NCBI RefSeq assembly: GCF_039522365.1
Contig: NZ_BAAADJ010000022.1
Coordinates: forward strand, 62,001 to 126,000
Length of the DNA: 64,000 nucleotides
Direction of reading: 5' to 3'
From: Bacillus carboniphilus
GTDB lineage: Bacteria; Bacillota; Bacilli; Bacillales; JC228
Positions 16,173 to 25,925 of this stretch are shown here, piece by piece. The notes beneath the pieces were generated by a model that saw only the letters and a list, made by a program, of their open reading frames with translations, did no database searches and was not told where the DNA came from. Numbering within the stretch: position 1 is the stretch's first letter; each line of letters begins with the position of its first letter. Made by a program: the position numbers and the translations under genes.

Positions 16173-19100
16173 ATGTTTCTTAAACGATTAGAAAGTGTTG
16201 GGTTTAAATCTTTTGCAGAAAGGATATCGGTAGATTTTGTTCCGGGTGTAACTGCGGTTGTTGGACCCAACGGTAGTGGAAAGAGTAATATTACAGATTC
16301 CATCCGATGGGTTTTAGGGGAACAGTCTGCTAAATCACTCCGTGGGTCTAAAATGGAGGATATTATTTTTGCAGGAAGCGATAGTCGTAAAGCACTTAAT
16401 TTTGCAGAGGTTACATTAACTTTAGATAATCATGATCAGGCTTTACCTCTGGATTTTGAGGAAGTGAGTGTTACGCGAAGGGTGTACCGCTCTGGTGAGA
16501 GTGATTTCTTCATTAATAAGCAAGCATGTCGTCTTAAAGACATCGTTGAATTGTTTATGGATTCCGGGTTAGGCCGTGAAGCTTTTTCTATTATCAGCCA
16601 AGGTCGGGTAGAAGAAATTCTGAACTCAAAATCAGAAGAAAGACGGTCTATCTTCGAAGAAGCAGCTGGAGTTTTAAAATATAAGACTCGAAAGAAGAAG
16701 GCAGAAGGCAAGTTAGAAGAAACCGAAGCCAATTTACATAGGGTTCAGGATATTCTACATGAACTGGAAGGGCAAATTGAACCATTAAGAATTCAAGCAT
16801 CCATTGCGAAGGATTACCTTGAACAGAAAGAGCAACTTGAAACCATTGAAGTTGCTGTATTAGTGTATGAAATTGAAGACCTTCATCGTCGCTGGGAGCA
16901 GCTGACAAAGGATTTAAAAGAACATAAAGAAAAAGAATTAGAATACTCTCAAGCCTTATCTAATAAAGAGGCTACAGCTGAGCAATTGCGTAACCAAGTT
17001 GCAGCCATTGATGAGTCGGTTCAAGACCTTCAACAAATCTTATTAAAGACAAGTGAAGAGCTGGAGAAACTTGAAGGTCGCAAAGAGGTTATGAAAGAGC
17101 GCCTTAAAAACTCTGAATCAAATCAAGCTCAGTTAAAGAAAAATATTGAAGAATTACAGGCAAGAAAAGAAGTTCTAGCCTCTCAGCTATCCACGTTTGA
17201 GGATCAATATAAGCAAGAGAAGAGCAGACAGAAAGAAATCCAGGATAACCTGGCAACAAAAGAAGCCCAACTGCAATACGTAGATGTTAGTATTGAAGAT
17301 CAAATTGAGGCCCTAAAAAGTGAATATATTGAGTGGCTTAATGAAGAAGCCCGGAAAAAGAATGAGTATGAATATATTCAAGAACAAAAATCTCAAATTG
17401 GGCAGAAATCAAACAAGCTCCTAAATGAAAACCAAGTGTGGATTGAACAAAGAGACACCCTGCGACAACAACGTGAGGAGAAAGAAGTTCAGTACAATCA
17501 ATTAAAGGAGCAAACGGATTATTTAAGAGAGAAACTTCATGAGGCAGAGACGAAGCTCCAAACCATGACTAGCCAATATGAAAAACAAGAACAGTCATTA
17601 TATAAAGCGTATCAGTACTTGCAACAAGCTAAATCTAGAAAAGATATGCTGGAAGAAATGGAAAATGATTATGCTGGTTTCTTTCAAGGGGTAAAAGAAG
17701 TACTAAAGTCAAGGGATCGCTTGACGGGAATACATGGAGCAGTAGCTGAATTGATCTCCGTTGAGAAACAATATGAAGTAGCAGTTGAAACAGCTCTGGG
17801 TGGTGCTTTACAAAACATAGTAGTAGAAACTGAACAAGATGCTAGGAAAGCCATTCAATTTTTAAAATCAAATGCATACGGGCGTGCTACCTTTTTACCT
17901 GTATCCGTAATGAAAGAAAGAGAAGTGGCAGGACATTACTTGCAAAGAGTTAGTCAGCATCCTCAGTTTGTAGGAGTAGCTAGTGATATTGTCAGTTTCA
18001 ATCCTAAATTTTCAGCTGTCATTAAAAATCTTTTGGGAAATGTGCTGGTTACAAACGACTTGAAAAGTGCGAATGATATTGCTCGTACAGTGGATTTTCG
18101 TTTTAGAATTGTGACATTAGAAGGAGATGTCGTAAACCCTGGAGGTTCTATGACAGGGGGAGCCACTCGACAGAAGACATCTTCTGTATTAAGTAGAAAA
18201 CAAGAGCTTGATGAACTCACAGAAAAGCTTCAAGTGATGGAAGAGAAAACACTAAAACTTGAAAATCACGTAAAGCAAATGAAGTCTGAAATGGAGAGGT
18301 TAAATCAAGAGATTCGTTCCATGAGGCAACAAAACGAAGAGCTTCGTGAAGTTGAACAGGATATGAAGAGTCAGGTCAAAGAAATCGAACTGAATGAGAA
18401 AAACATTCAGGACAAGCTCACGATGTTTGACATCGAAACAAAGCAATACGGGGACGATGCGGATCGTCTTGATTCCCGTGAAAAGGCTTTGAAAGAAGAG
18501 CTTGTTTCCATTAAAGAAAAGATTTCAGAGCTTAATCAGCAGATAGAGCATATGACCGCTGAAAAGAAAAATGCTCAGGTCACTAAAGAAACACTCCAGG
18601 ACGAAATTGGAGAATTAAAAGTTCTACTTGCTTCAAAGAAGGAGCAAGTTCAAAACCTAAAGCAACAGCTAGATGGAGTTCAATCCGAGTCTCTTCAAGT
18701 CGAGGATCGCCTGAGTGAAGTGAAAGAAGAACTTCAATTCTTAACCAGTGAAATGGAGAAAACAACAACTGGAGAAAGTGATTTAGATATACAGGCGAAA
18801 GAAAAAGCGGTACAGAAAGAGGAAACGATGCAGCTGATTTCTGCTAGAAGAAACCAGCGTGTGGGATTATATGAACAGCTGGAAACACTCGAGTTAGAAA
18901 TAAAGGAACTAAGGCGTCTTTACAAAGGGATGTCGGAGCACGTTAAAGACGAAGAGGTCAAAGTCAATCGTTTAGACGTGGAACTAGAAAGCCGTCTCCA
19001 GCAGTTACAAGAAGAGTACATGCTAACGTTTGAAGCAGCAAAAGAGGACTACCCTCTTCAGCTCCCTATCGAAGAAGCCAAAAAGAAAGTAAAGCTAACC

Positions 19101-19736
19101 AAAAAGGCCATTGAAGAATTAGGGACTGTAAATCTAGGATCCATTGAAGAATATGACCGGGTTTCTGAGCGGTTTGAGTTTTTATCAGAACAAAAAACGG
19201 ATCTTGAATCAGCAAAAGAGACACTGTTTGAGGTTATTGGGGAAATGGATGATGAAATGACGAAACGTTTCAGTCATACCTTTTACCAAATTCAAGGGCA
19301 GTTTAACTCTGTTTTCCAAGCGTTATTTGGTGGTGGTAGAGCTGACCTACGTCTAACTAATCCAGAAGACCTTTTAAATACAGGGGTAGATATCGTTGCA
19401 CAACCACCAGGCAAAAAACTACAAAACCTTGGCTTGTTATCAGGTGGGGAACGCGCATTAACGGCGATTGCCTTACTGTTTTCAATTTTAAAAGTCCGAC
19501 CAGTTCCTTTCTGTGTATTGGATGAAGTGGAAGCTGCACTTGACGATGCGAATGTATTTCGTTTTAGTCAATACTTAAAAGAGTTTAGTAAAGTGACGCA
19601 ATTCATCGTCATTACACACCGTAAAGGTACGATGGAAGGTGCGGACGTTTTATATGGAGTAACCATGCAAGAATCTGGTGTGTCGAAGCTAGTATCCGTA
19701 CGCCTTGAAGATTCAAAAGAATTGGTTACGTCGTAA
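16173..19736 (+). CDS. smc: Chromosome condensation protein Smc
   Basis: ATPase of the Smc-ScpAB complex that extrudes DNA loops and aligns chromosome arms. 1187 residues, normal size. The N-terminal head has Walker A GPNGSGKSN (about residue 32). Long heptad-rich coiled coils flank the hinge (about residues 515-665, containing the MTGGA glycine motif). The C-terminal head has the ABC signature LSGGER (about 1089) and Walker B FCVLDEVEAALDD. GAGAGAGGGGGGATC precedes the ATG. It ends 13 bases before ftsY. scpA and scpB are not in this window. Confidence 0.98.
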   Translation: MFLKRLESVGFKSFAERISVDFVPGVTAVVGPNGSGKSNITDSIRWVLGEQSAKSLRGSKMEDIIFAGSDSRKALNFAEVTLTLDNHDQALPLDFEEVSVTRRVYRSGESDFFINKQACRLKDIVELFMDSGLGREAFSIISQGRVEEILNSKSEERRSIFEEAAGVLKYKTRKKKAEGKLEETEANLHRVQDILHELEGQIEPLRIQASIAKDYLEQKEQLETIEVAVLVYEIEDLHRRWEQLTKDLKEHKEKELEYSQALSNKEATAEQLRNQVAAIDESVQDLQQILLKTSEELEKLEGRKEVMKERLKNSESNQAQLKKNIEELQARKEVLASQLSTFEDQYKQEKSRQKEIQDNLATKEAQLQYVDVSIEDQIEALKSEYIEWLNEEARKKNEYEYIQEQKSQIGQKSNKLLNENQVWIEQRDTLRQQREEKEVQYNQLKEQTDYLREKLHEAETKLQTMTSQYEKQEQSLYKAYQYLQQAKSRKDMLEEMENDYAGFFQGVKEVLKSRDRLTGIHGAVAELISVEKQYEVAVETALGGALQNIVVETEQDARKAIQFLKSNAYGRATFLPVSVMKEREVAGHYLQRVSQHPQFVGVASDIVSFNPKFSAVIKNLLGNVLVTNDLKSANDIARTVDFRFRIVTLEGDVVNPGGSMTGGATRQKTSSVLSRKQELDELTEKLQVMEEKTLKLENHVKQMKSEMERLNQEIRSMRQQNEELREVEQDMKSQVKEIELNEKNIQDKLTMFDIETKQYGDDADRLDSREKALKEELVSIKEKISELNQQIEHMTAEKKNAQVTKETLQDEIGELKVLLASKKEQVQNLKQQLDGVQSESLQVEDRLSEVKEELQFLTSEMEKTTTGESDLDIQAKEKAVQKEETMQLISARRNQRVGLYEQLETLELEIKELRRLYKGMSEHVKDEEVKVNRLDVELESRLQQLQEEYMLTFEAAKEDYPLQLPIEEAKKKVKLTKKAIEELGTVNLGSIEEYDRVSERFEFLSEQKTDLESAKETLFEVIGEMDDEMTKRFSHTFYQIQGQFNSVFQALFGGGRADLRLTNPEDLLNTGVDIVAQPPGKKLQNLGLLSGGERALTAIALLFSILKVRPVPFCVLDEVEAALDDANVFRFSQYLKEFSKVTQFIVITHRKGTMEGADVLYGVTMQESGVSKLVSVRLEDSKELVTS

Positions 19737-19749
19737 AGGAGTGGAAGCT

Positions 19750-20748
19750 TTGAGTTTTTTTAAGAAGTTAAAAGAAAAAATTACGAAACAAACGGACTCT
19801 GTAACCGAAAAGTTTAAAGAAGGTCTAACCAAAACTAGAGACCAATTTGCAGGTAGAGTCAATGATTTAGTGGCACGCTATCGAAAAGTAGATGAGGATT
19901 TCTTCGAAGAGTTGGAAGAGATTCTAATTGGTGCTGACGTTGGCTTTGAAACCGTAATGGAACTTATTGATGAACTAAAAATGGAAGTCAAAAGAAAAAA
20001 CATTACAGACCCTGTTGATGTCAGAGATGTCATTACAGAAAAATTAGTAGAGATTTATAATGCAGGGGAAGAAAGTGCTTCTGAGCTTCAAGTGAATAAT
20101 GAAGGACTAACCGTTATTTTATTTGTAGGTGTAAATGGTGTAGGAAAGACAACTACAATCGGAAAAATGGCACAGAAGTTTAAAAATGACGGGAAACAAG
20201 TCCTACTTGCAGCGGGAGATACTTTCCGTGCAGGAGCAATTGACCAGCTTGAAGTATGGGGACAGCGTGTTGGTGTCGATGTAATCAAGCAAGGTGAAGG
20301 ATCCGACCCTGCAGCTGTCATGTATGATGCTGTACAAGCTGCCAAAGCTCGAAATGTCGATGTGTTACTTTGTGATACAGCAGGACGTCTTCAAAATAAG
20401 GTCAACCTTATGAAAGAGTTAGAAAAAGTGAAAAGAGTTATTGAGCGGGAAATCCCGGGTGCACCACATGAAGTGTTACTTGTACTAGATGCCACAACTG
20501 GACAAAATGCGATGATTCAAGCGAAACAATTTAAAGAAGCGACAAATGTTAGTGGTATTGTGCTAACAAAGCTGGATGGAACGGCTAAGGGTGGAATTGT
20601 ATTAGCTATTCGAAATGAATTAAACATCCCGGTTAAGTTTGTGGGACTTGGTGAAAAAGTGGATGATTTACAGCCATTTGATGCAGAGCAATACGTGTAT
20701 GGATTGTTTGCTGGATTGGCTGAAGAGGAAAACGAGGTAAGTGAGTAA
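19750..20748 (+). CDS. ftsY: Signal recognition particle receptor FtsY
   Basis: SRP receptor GTPase that receives ribosome-SRP complexes at the membrane. 332 residues from TTG 19750 (MSFFKKLKEK), the conserved amphipathic membrane-targeting helix, with AAAGGAGTGG as ribosome binding site; an upstream codon inside smc is rejected. The N domain is followed by the G domain with P-loop GVNGVGKTTT (about residue 127), AAGDTFRAGA, DTAGR and TKLDGTAKGG. As in Bacillus generally, it lacks the long acidic A domain. It is followed by a strong terminator and then the tandem repeat array. Confidence 0.96.
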   Translation: MSFFKKLKEKITKQTDSVTEKFKEGLTKTRDQFAGRVNDLVARYRKVDEDFFEELEEILIGADVGFETVMELIDELKMEVKRKNITDPVDVRDVITEKLVEIYNAGEESASELQVNNEGLTVILFVGVNGVGKTTTIGKMAQKFKNDGKQVLLAAGDTFRAGAIDQLEVWGQRVGVDVIKQGEGSDPAAVMYDAVQAAKARNVDVLLCDTAGRLQNKVNLMKELEKVKRVIEREIPGAPHEVLLVLDATTGQNAMIQAKQFKEATNVSGIVLTKLDGTAKGGIVLAIRNELNIPVKFVGLGEKVDDLQPFDAEQYVYGLFAGLAEEENEVSE

Positions 20749-20757
20749 GTAGAGAGG

Positions 20758-20784
20758 AAACGAGGCTTAGTGCCTCGTTTTTTT
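20758..20784 (+). terminator. Rho-independent terminator after ftsY
   Basis: AAACGAGGC (20758-20766) and GCCTCGTTT (20772-20780) form a 9-bp stem with a 5-base loop, followed by Ts. Confidence 0.9.
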
Positions 20785-20839
20785 GTTTTGATAATGGGGA
20801 GGTTGTGAAGAAAGGTGTGTTTGTGTTTTTGTTAACAAG

Positions 20840-21160
20840 GAGCACAAAAAAAGTTTGCGTTCTAAATATTCCAGTATATGTAAAATTCGGCACGGAAACA
20901 GGAATTTTTGTTCCTTTTGTTCCAGTATATGTAAATATCGGAACAGAAAGAGTGATTTCTATGCCTTTTATTCCATAATATGTAAAATAAGGCACAGAAA
21001 GAGGAGTTATTGAGAGGATTTTTTCCATAAATACCCATAAAACTCTCGAAAGTCGAAGCTATTGAGAGTTTGTTTCCAAATATAACCATAAAACTCTCGA
21101 AAACTGCAATTATCGAGAGCTTTTTTCCACATCCTTTCAAAACCTCTCAAAAACCTCAGG
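20840..21160. repeat. Tandem array of degenerate 51-bp repeats
   Basis: The anchor TTCCANNATA-like motif recurs at 20869, 20920, 20971, 21023, 21074 and (as TTCCACAT) 21125, that is at steps of 51, 51, 52, 51 and 51 bases. The left units share CAGTATATGTAAA plus CGGCAC/GGAACAGAAAG. The right units share CATAAAACTCTCGAAA and end in ATTGAGAGTTT or ATCGAGAGC, so each right unit can form a hairpin (AAACTCTC with GAGAGTTT). Because 51 is a multiple of three, minus-strand frames stay open across the array; these are not genes. Apart from the ftsY terminator and the ylxM promoter, the rest of the 561-base gap shows nothing recognised. Confidence 0.85.
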
Positions 21161-21239
21161 AAACCCACACAAAAAACTGCACACACTGCCTCCCAACCCC
21201 AATCACCAAGGTCTCCCATTCACCTGTAAAGCCATCACC

Positions 21240-21268
21240 TTGACAACACTAGGCAATTTCAGTATTCT
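21240..21268 (+). promoter_or_regulatory. Sigma-A promoter for ylxM-ffh
   Basis: TTGACA (21240-21245), a 17-base spacer and TATTCT (21263-21268), 42 bases before the ylxM ATG. Confidence 0.7.
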
Positions 21269-21309
21269 ATTGATGTAAAGTCTTTTCACTTAACAAGGGG
21301 GCCACTCAT

Positions 21310-21642
21310 ATGCTCGAAAAGACGACGAGAATGAATTACTTATATGATTTTTATCAGTCGTTGTTAACCCCTAAACAACGAAACTATATGTCTCTTTATT
21401 ACCTAGATGATTTCTCACTTGGGGAAATTGCGGAAGAATATCAAATCAGTCGGCAGGCTGTTTATGATAATATAAAGAGGACGGAAGCAATGCTTGAAGA
21501 ATATGAAGAAAAATTACTGCTACTCAAAAAATTTCAAGAGCGATCGAAGCTGCTCCTAGAAATGAAGCAGCTGATTAAAGCGGGAGAGAGTAGTAAAGAT
21601 GCATTGCTTGCGCCAATTGAAGCTCTTGAAAAATTAGAGTAA
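21310..21642 (+). CDS. ylxM: YlxM, helix-turn-helix SRP-associated protein
   Basis: Small DNA-binding-like protein of 110 residues (UPF0122). It has a sigma-70 region 4-type helix-turn-helix: [41 protein letters not shown]. An acidic helical tail follows. In streptococci and Bacillus it is encoded just before ffh and has been reported to affect SRP GTPase activity. AACAAGGGGGCC precedes the ATG, and the gene ends 14 bases before ffh. A well-formed promoter precedes it, so ylxM-ffh is a separate transcript from ftsY. Confidence 0.93.
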   Translation: MLEKTTRMNYLYDFYQSLLTPKQRNYMSLYYLDDFSLGEIAEEYQISRQAVYDNIKRTEAMLEEYEEKLLLLKKFQERSKLLLEMKQLIKAGESSKDALLAPIEALEKLE

Positions 21643-21656
21643 GGGGGCTAAATCGT

Positions 21657-23000
21657 ATGGCCTTTGAAGGTTTAGCGGATCGTCTGCAAGGTACCATCCA
21701 GAAGATTAAGGGTAAGGGGAAGGTAACTGAAGCAGACGTAAAAGAAATGATGAGGGAAGTCCGTCTGGCACTCCTTGAGGCAGACGTTAACTTTAAAGTA
21801 GTAAAAGACTTTGTAAAGCGTGTAAGTGAACGGGCTATTGGCCAAGAAGTCATGAAGAGCTTAACTCCTGGTCAACAGGTTATTAAAGTCGTAAAAGAAG
21901 AGCTTACCAACTTAATGGGTGGAGAGCAAAGCAAGATTGCGGTAAATAACAGACCACCGACAGTCATTATGATGGTCGGGCTACAAGGTGCTGGTAAGAC
22001 GACCACAACAGGTAAGCTTGCAAACCTATTAAGAAAGAAATACAATCGAAAGCCACTACTAGTTGCAGCCGATATTTATCGTCCTGCTGCAATAAAGCAA
22101 TTGGAAACGCTAGGAAAACAGTTGGACATGCCAGTCTTCTCGTTAGGAGATCAGGTAAGCCCTGTTGAAATAGCGAAACAAGCCATTGCCAAAGCAAAAG
22201 AAGAGCACAACGACTATGTGTTAATTGATACGGCTGGACGCCTTCACATTGATGAAACCTTAATGGATGAATTGAAAGATGTGAAAGAGATTGCAAAGCC
22301 TGATGAGATTTTCCATGTCGTAGATGCGATGACAGGACAAGATGCAGTAAATGTGGCTCAAAGCTTTAATGACCAATTAGGAATTACTGGAGTCGTTTTA
22401 ACAAAGCTTGATGGTGACACTCGTGGTGGTGCAGCACTATCTATTCGAGCTGTGACAGAAAAGCCTATTAAATTTGCCGGTATGGGCGAAAAGCTAGATG
22501 CTTTAGAATCATTCCATCCAGAGCGAATGGCGTCCAGAATCTTAGGGATGGGAGACGTACTCTCACTTATTGAAAAAGCCCAAGATACAGTGGATGCTGA
22601 AAAGGCAAAGGAGCTTCAAGAAAAGTTAAAGACACAATCCATTACACTGGATGATTTTCTTGAACAATTAGGACAAGTTCGTAAAATGGGACCGTTAGAT
22701 GAACTTCTAGGGATGATCCCGGGCGCGAATAAAATGAAGGGTATGAAAAACCTTCAAGTCGACGAAAAGCAAATTGGTAAGGTTGAAGCCATTATTCGTT
22801 CTATGACGAAGAAGGAAAAAGAAGACCCATCCATTATCAATGCAAGTCGTCGTAAGCGAATTGCAACAGGTAGTGGTACAACCGTTCCAGAGGTAAACCG
22901 TTTACTGAAGCAATTTGATGAAATGAAGAAAATGATGAAACAAATGACAAACATGCAAAAAGGTAAGAAAAAAGGTGGATTTAAATTCCCATTTATGTAA
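21657..23000 (+). CDS. ffh: Signal recognition particle protein Ffh
   Basis: SRP54 homologue that binds signal sequences and the scRNA for co-translational targeting. 447 residues. The N domain is followed by the G domain with GLQGAGKTTT (about residue 108), AADIYRPAA, DTAGR and TKLDGDTRGG. A methionine-rich M domain includes MIPGANKMKGM, the SGTT RNA-binding motif in ATGSGTTVPEVNRLLKQF, and MMKQM repeats before a lysine/phenylalanine-rich tail. The last codons take part in a 12-bp hairpin that has no T-run. Confidence 0.98.
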   Translation: MAFEGLADRLQGTIQKIKGKGKVTEADVKEMMREVRLALLEADVNFKVVKDFVKRVSERAIGQEVMKSLTPGQQVIKVVKEELTNLMGGEQSKIAVNNRPPTVIMMVGLQGAGKTTTTGKLANLLRKKYNRKPLLVAADIYRPAAIKQLETLGKQLDMPVFSLGDQVSPVEIAKQAIAKAKEEHNDYVLIDTAGRLHIDETLMDELKDVKEIAKPDEIFHVVDAMTGQDAVNVAQSFNDQLGITGVVLTKLDGDTRGGAALSIRAVTEKPIKFAGMGEKLDALESFHPERMASRILGMGDVLSLIEKAQDTVDAEKAKELQEKLKTQSITLDDFLEQLGQVRKMGPLDELLGMIPGANKMKGMKNLQVDEKQIGKVEAIIRSMTKKEKEDPSIINASRRKRIATGSGTTVPEVNRLLKQFDEMKKMMKQMTNMQKGKKKGGFKFPFM

Positions 23001-23016
23001 TACCAAATGGGAATTT
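22983..23016 (+). other. 12-bp perfect hairpin spanning the ffh stop codon, no U-tract
   Basis: AAATTCCCATTT (22983-22994) pairs exactly with AAATGGGAATTT (23005-23016). It is followed by CATGTAAAATC, not by Ts. It may be a weak or partial terminator, or an mRNA end-stabiliser or processing site. Confidence 0.6.
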
Positions 23017-23047
23017 CATGTAAAATCACTATGTAAAGAAAAAACAC

Positions 23048-23385
<338 letters not shown>

Positions 23386-23393
23386 GAGGGCCT

Positions 23394-23633
23394 ATGAGAG
23401 AGCTCATTGAAACGATCGTCAAGCCCCTTGTCGATTTTCCAGAAGACTTAAGCGTTGATGTTGTTGAAGAAACGAATAGCGTTACCTATAAGCTTTCCGT
23501 CAACAAGAGTGACATCGGGAAAGTAATTGGAAAGCAAGGGCGTGTTGCAAAGGCGATTCGAACTGTTGTCTATGCTGCAGCCGCAACTAGACAAGACGAT
23601 TCAAAGAAAGTTTATGTTGATATCGTAGACTAA
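23394..23633 (+). CDS. khpA: KH-domain RNA-binding protein KhpA (YlqC)
   Basis: Small RNA-binding protein of 79 residues, a single KH domain with the GxxG loop in GKVIGKQGRVAKAIRTVV. In Gram-positives it pairs with KhpB (Jag) and influences cell elongation and RNA metabolism. AAATAAGAGGGCC provides a modest ribosome binding site close to rpsP, suggesting coupled expression. A strong terminator follows directly, separating rpsP-khpA from ylqD. Confidence 0.95.
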   Translation: MRELIETIVKPLVDFPEDLSVDVVEETNSVTYKLSVNKSDIGKVIGKQGRVAKAIRTVVYAAAATRQDDSKKVYVDIVD

Positions 23634-23659
23634 AAGGAGGGGGAATCCCCTCCTTTTTT
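23632..23659 (+). terminator. Rho-independent terminator after khpA
   Basis: AAAAGGAGGGG pairs with CCCCTCCTTTT around loop GAAT, followed by T6. Confidence 0.9.
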
Positions 23660-23788
23660 CTAGTTCAACAATCTTTTTGGTAATTAACCATTAAATAGTA
23701 GAACCATAATAGATACATACGTTACTATGAATGGTAGATAGGCAAACTCCTTTGTCCAGTCACAAAAATGATAAGGAGTGTGACAGGC

Positions 23789-24175
23789 TTGAGAATCATT
23801 CGAAAAATAACAGTAAAGCAAGTACTTACGGAAGAAAGTAAATCTTCCATTCAGAAAAAACTACATAATGAGAAAGACATGCTCAAAAAAGAATGTGAGC
23901 AACTTTTGTTTGAACAGAAAAAAATGGAACACTCTAAAAAAGGACGAAACTCTTCCCTTCAAACTAGCTTTTTACAAGAGATTGAAAGAAGAGAAGACCA
24001 AATCGAATCGATTAGATTTCAATTAGAACAACTAGAAATCCTTCCTTTGGGGACAGAACTAAGGGAATCCGAGATAGAAGCGCTCATTGAGGTAAATGAA
24101 GGCGATTCGTGGGACAGACTAGTTAAAGAAATTGTGATAGAAAATGGGATTGTTAAAGAAATTCGTAAAGGGTGA
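23789..24175 (+). CDS. ylqD: YlqD family protein, function unknown
   Basis: 128 residues from TTG 23789 (read as [18 protein letters not shown]), with AAGGAGTG at a suitable distance; a codon seven residues earlier overlaps this site and is less likely. The middle (about residues 20-80) is a charged coiled coil. The C-terminus is acidic and ends in GIVKEIRKG. YlqD proteins are found only in Bacilli at this position between khpA and rimM. Their role is not known, and nothing in the sequence shows a catalytic motif. The stop overlaps the rimM leader, implying linked expression with ribosome maturation genes. Confidence 0.85.
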   Translation: MRIIRKITVKQVLTEESKSSIQKKLHNEKDMLKKECEQLLFEQKKMEHSKKGRNSSLQTSFLQEIERREDQIESIRFQLEQLEILPLGTELRESEIEALIEVNEGDSWDRLVKEIVIENGIVKEIRKG

Positions 24176-24186
24176 CGAATGAAATA

Positions 24187-24705
24187 ATGGAAAAATGGTT
24201 TAATGTAGGAAAGATTGTGAATACACATGGCCTGCGTGGAGAGGTTAGAGTGATTTCAAGAACAGACTTTGCAGATGAGAGATATAAAGTAGGGAATACA
24301 CTTTATTTCTTTTCAGAACCAAATACAGAAGTTTCTATACCTTTAACGGTTAAGCATCATCGTAAGCATAAAAACTTTGATTTGCTAACATTTGAGGGAT
24401 ATGATTCTATCCAAGCAGTAGAAGGTTTAAAAAACGGACTTCTGAAAATAAAAGAAGAGCAACTTACAGAGCTAGATGAAGGAGAGTTTTATTTTCACGA
24501 GATCATTGGTTGTGAAGTCTATTTAGAAGATGGGGAAAAGGTTGGAAAAGTGAGGGAGATTTTAACTCCGGGAGCTAATGATGTGTGGGTCGTGAAAGGG
24601 AATCGTAAAGAATATTACATTCCTTATATTGCTGAAGTGATTAAGACGATTAACATTGACGAGAGAAAAATAACGATTAAACCAATGGAAGGGTTGCTTG
24701 ATTAA
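24187..24705 (+). CDS. rimM: Ribosome maturation factor RimM
   Basis: Binds S19 and helps assembly of the 30S head. 172 residues from ATG 24187 ([20 protein letters not shown]), aligning with the B. subtilis start; a GTG at 24172 overlapping the ylqD stop is an alternative start. The N-terminal RimM barrel is followed by a PRC-barrel with [11 protein letters not shown] and [12 protein letters not shown]. The stop codon abuts the trmD ATG directly, the usual rimM-trmD coupling. Confidence 0.95.
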   Translation: MEKWFNVGKIVNTHGLRGEVRVISRTDFADERYKVGNTLYFFSEPNTEVSIPLTVKHHRKHKNFDLLTFEGYDSIQAVEGLKNGLLKIKEEQLTELDEGEFYFHEIIGCEVYLEDGEKVGKVREILTPGANDVWVVKGNRKEYYIPYIAEVIKTINIDERKITIKPMEGLLD

Positions 24706-25434
24706 ATGAGAATTGATGTTTTGTCATTATTTCCAGAGATGTTCACAGGTGTCTTTGAAACGTCAATTTTAAAAAAAGCATCAGACCTTGGGGCGGTTTC
24801 TTATCATGTTACCAATTTTAGAGACTTTGCAGATAATAAGCATAAAACAGTAGATGACTATCCTTATGGTGGTGGGGCTGGTATGGTCCTAAAACCCCAG
24901 CCTGTATTTGATGCTGTAGATGCCTTGACAGTAGGGAAAAAGCCTCGGGTCATCCTGTTATGTCCTCAGGGAGAAGTTCATTCTCAACAAAAAGCGGAAG
25001 AGCTTTCTCAAGAGGATCATCTTCTCTTTATTTGTGGTCATTATGAGGGGTATGATGAGAGAATCCGAGAACATATCGTAACAGATGAAATTTCAATCGG
25101 GGATTATGTATTAACAGGTGGAGAACTAGCTGCCATGGTTGTGATTGATAGTGTAGTTAGACTACTCCCAGGCGTTCTTGGAAATGAAGATTCTCCCGTA
25201 CAAGATTCGTTTTCTAATGGGGGATTATTAGAACACCCCCACTATACAAGACCTGCCGATTTTAGAGGCATGAAAGTCCCTGAGGTGTTAACCTCTGGTC
25301 ATCATGAAAATATCCAAGAGTGGAGAGAGAGAGAGTCTTTAAATCGAACCATAAGTCGTAGGCCAGAGTTATTAGAAAAAGCAAGACTTACAGATCGTCA
25401 AAAAAAATGGCTAGAAGAACAGAAAAAGCAATAG
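24706..25434 (+). CDS. trmD: tRNA (guanine37-N1)-methyltransferase TrmD
   Basis: Methylates G37 next to the anticodon, preventing frameshifts; SAM-dependent SPOUT enzyme with a trefoil knot. 242 residues. Motifs include LSLFPEMF at the start, [28 protein letters not shown], and the knot [29 protein letters not shown]. The start follows the rimM stop without a gap. The L19 promoter and leader follow. Confidence 0.98.
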   Translation: MRIDVLSLFPEMFTGVFETSILKKASDLGAVSYHVTNFRDFADNKHKTVDDYPYGGGAGMVLKPQPVFDAVDALTVGKKPRVILLCPQGEVHSQQKAEELSQEDHLLFICGHYEGYDERIREHIVTDEISIGDYVLTGGELAAMVVIDSVVRLLPGVLGNEDSPVQDSFSNGGLLEHPHYTRPADFRGMKVPEVLTSGHHENIQEWRERESLNRTISRRPELLEKARLTDRQKKWLEEQKKQ

Positions 25435-25440
25435 ACTATA

Positions 25441-25469
25441 TTGAAACCCGTGTTCGAATATGATATGAT
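25441..25469 (+). promoter_or_regulatory. Sigma-A promoter for rplS
   Basis: TTGAAA (25441-25446), a 17-base spacer ending in TGA (extended -10), then TATGAT (25464-25469). Confidence 0.65.
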
Positions 25470-25470
25470 A

Positions 25471-25571
25471 GCATTTGTGACTTAGGCAGTTACGTCTGTC
25501 TAGGTTCATAAAACGGTGTTCCGCTGCGATTATTAAATATGCAAGAGCATCTGTCGAAGGAGTTGAAGATC
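25471..25571 (+). ncRNA. L19 ribosomal protein leader (cis-regulatory RNA)
   Basis: Lies between the promoter and rplS, where Bacilli carry the L19 leader. A long hairpin pairs TGACTTAGGCAG (25478-25489) with CTGTCTAGGTTCA (25496-25508). A second small stem is CGG-TGTT-CCG (about 25514-25523), and ATGC-AAGA-GCAT (25539-25550) forms a third, with GCATTT (25471-25476) able to close the junction. Autoregulation by L19 is the known or presumed role. The call is from position and visible pairing, without a covariance search. Confidence 0.7.
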
Positions 25572-25916
25572 ATGCACCCAATTATTTCAGAAATTACGAA
25601 GGAACAACTTCGTACTGATCTTCCTACATTCCGTCCTGGTGATACTGTACGTGTACACGTAAAGGTTATCGAGGGAACACGTGAACGTATTCAGTTGTTC
25701 GAAGGCGTTGTAATTAAGCGTCGTGGTGGCGGAATTAGTGAAACATTTACAGTACGTAAAATTTCTTACGGTGTAGGTGTAGAACGTACTTTCCCAGTAC
25801 ACACACCAAAAATTGCTAAGCTTGAAGTTGTTCGTCGTGGTAAAGTTCGTCGTGCGAAGCTTTACTATCTACGTAACCTACGCGGAAAAGCAGCAAGAAT
25901 TAAAGAAATTCGATAA
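25572..25916 (+). CDS. rplS: 50S ribosomal protein L19
   Basis: Large-subunit protein at the 30S-50S interface. 114 residues from ATG 25572 ([18 protein letters not shown]), preceded by GAAGGAGTTGAAG; eleven upstream open codons belong to the leader. It has the conserved [28 protein letters not shown] and the basic C-terminus [13 protein letters not shown] terminator follows, so promoter, leader, gene and terminator form a self-contained unit. Confidence 0.98.
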   Translation: MHPIISEITKEQLRTDLPTFRPGDTVRVHVKVIEGTRERIQLFEGVVIKRRGGGISETFTVRKISYGVGVERTFPVHTPKIAKLEVVRRGKVRRAKLYYLRNLRGKAARIKEIR

Positions 25917-25925
25917 TATGAACTT

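Noticed and set aside
20633-21219. Minus-strand frames of 70-131 residues with repeated Tyr/Phe/Lys-rich peptides
   Set aside because: They follow from the 51-base period (17 codons) and run into ftsY; no ribosome binding sites and no convincing start.
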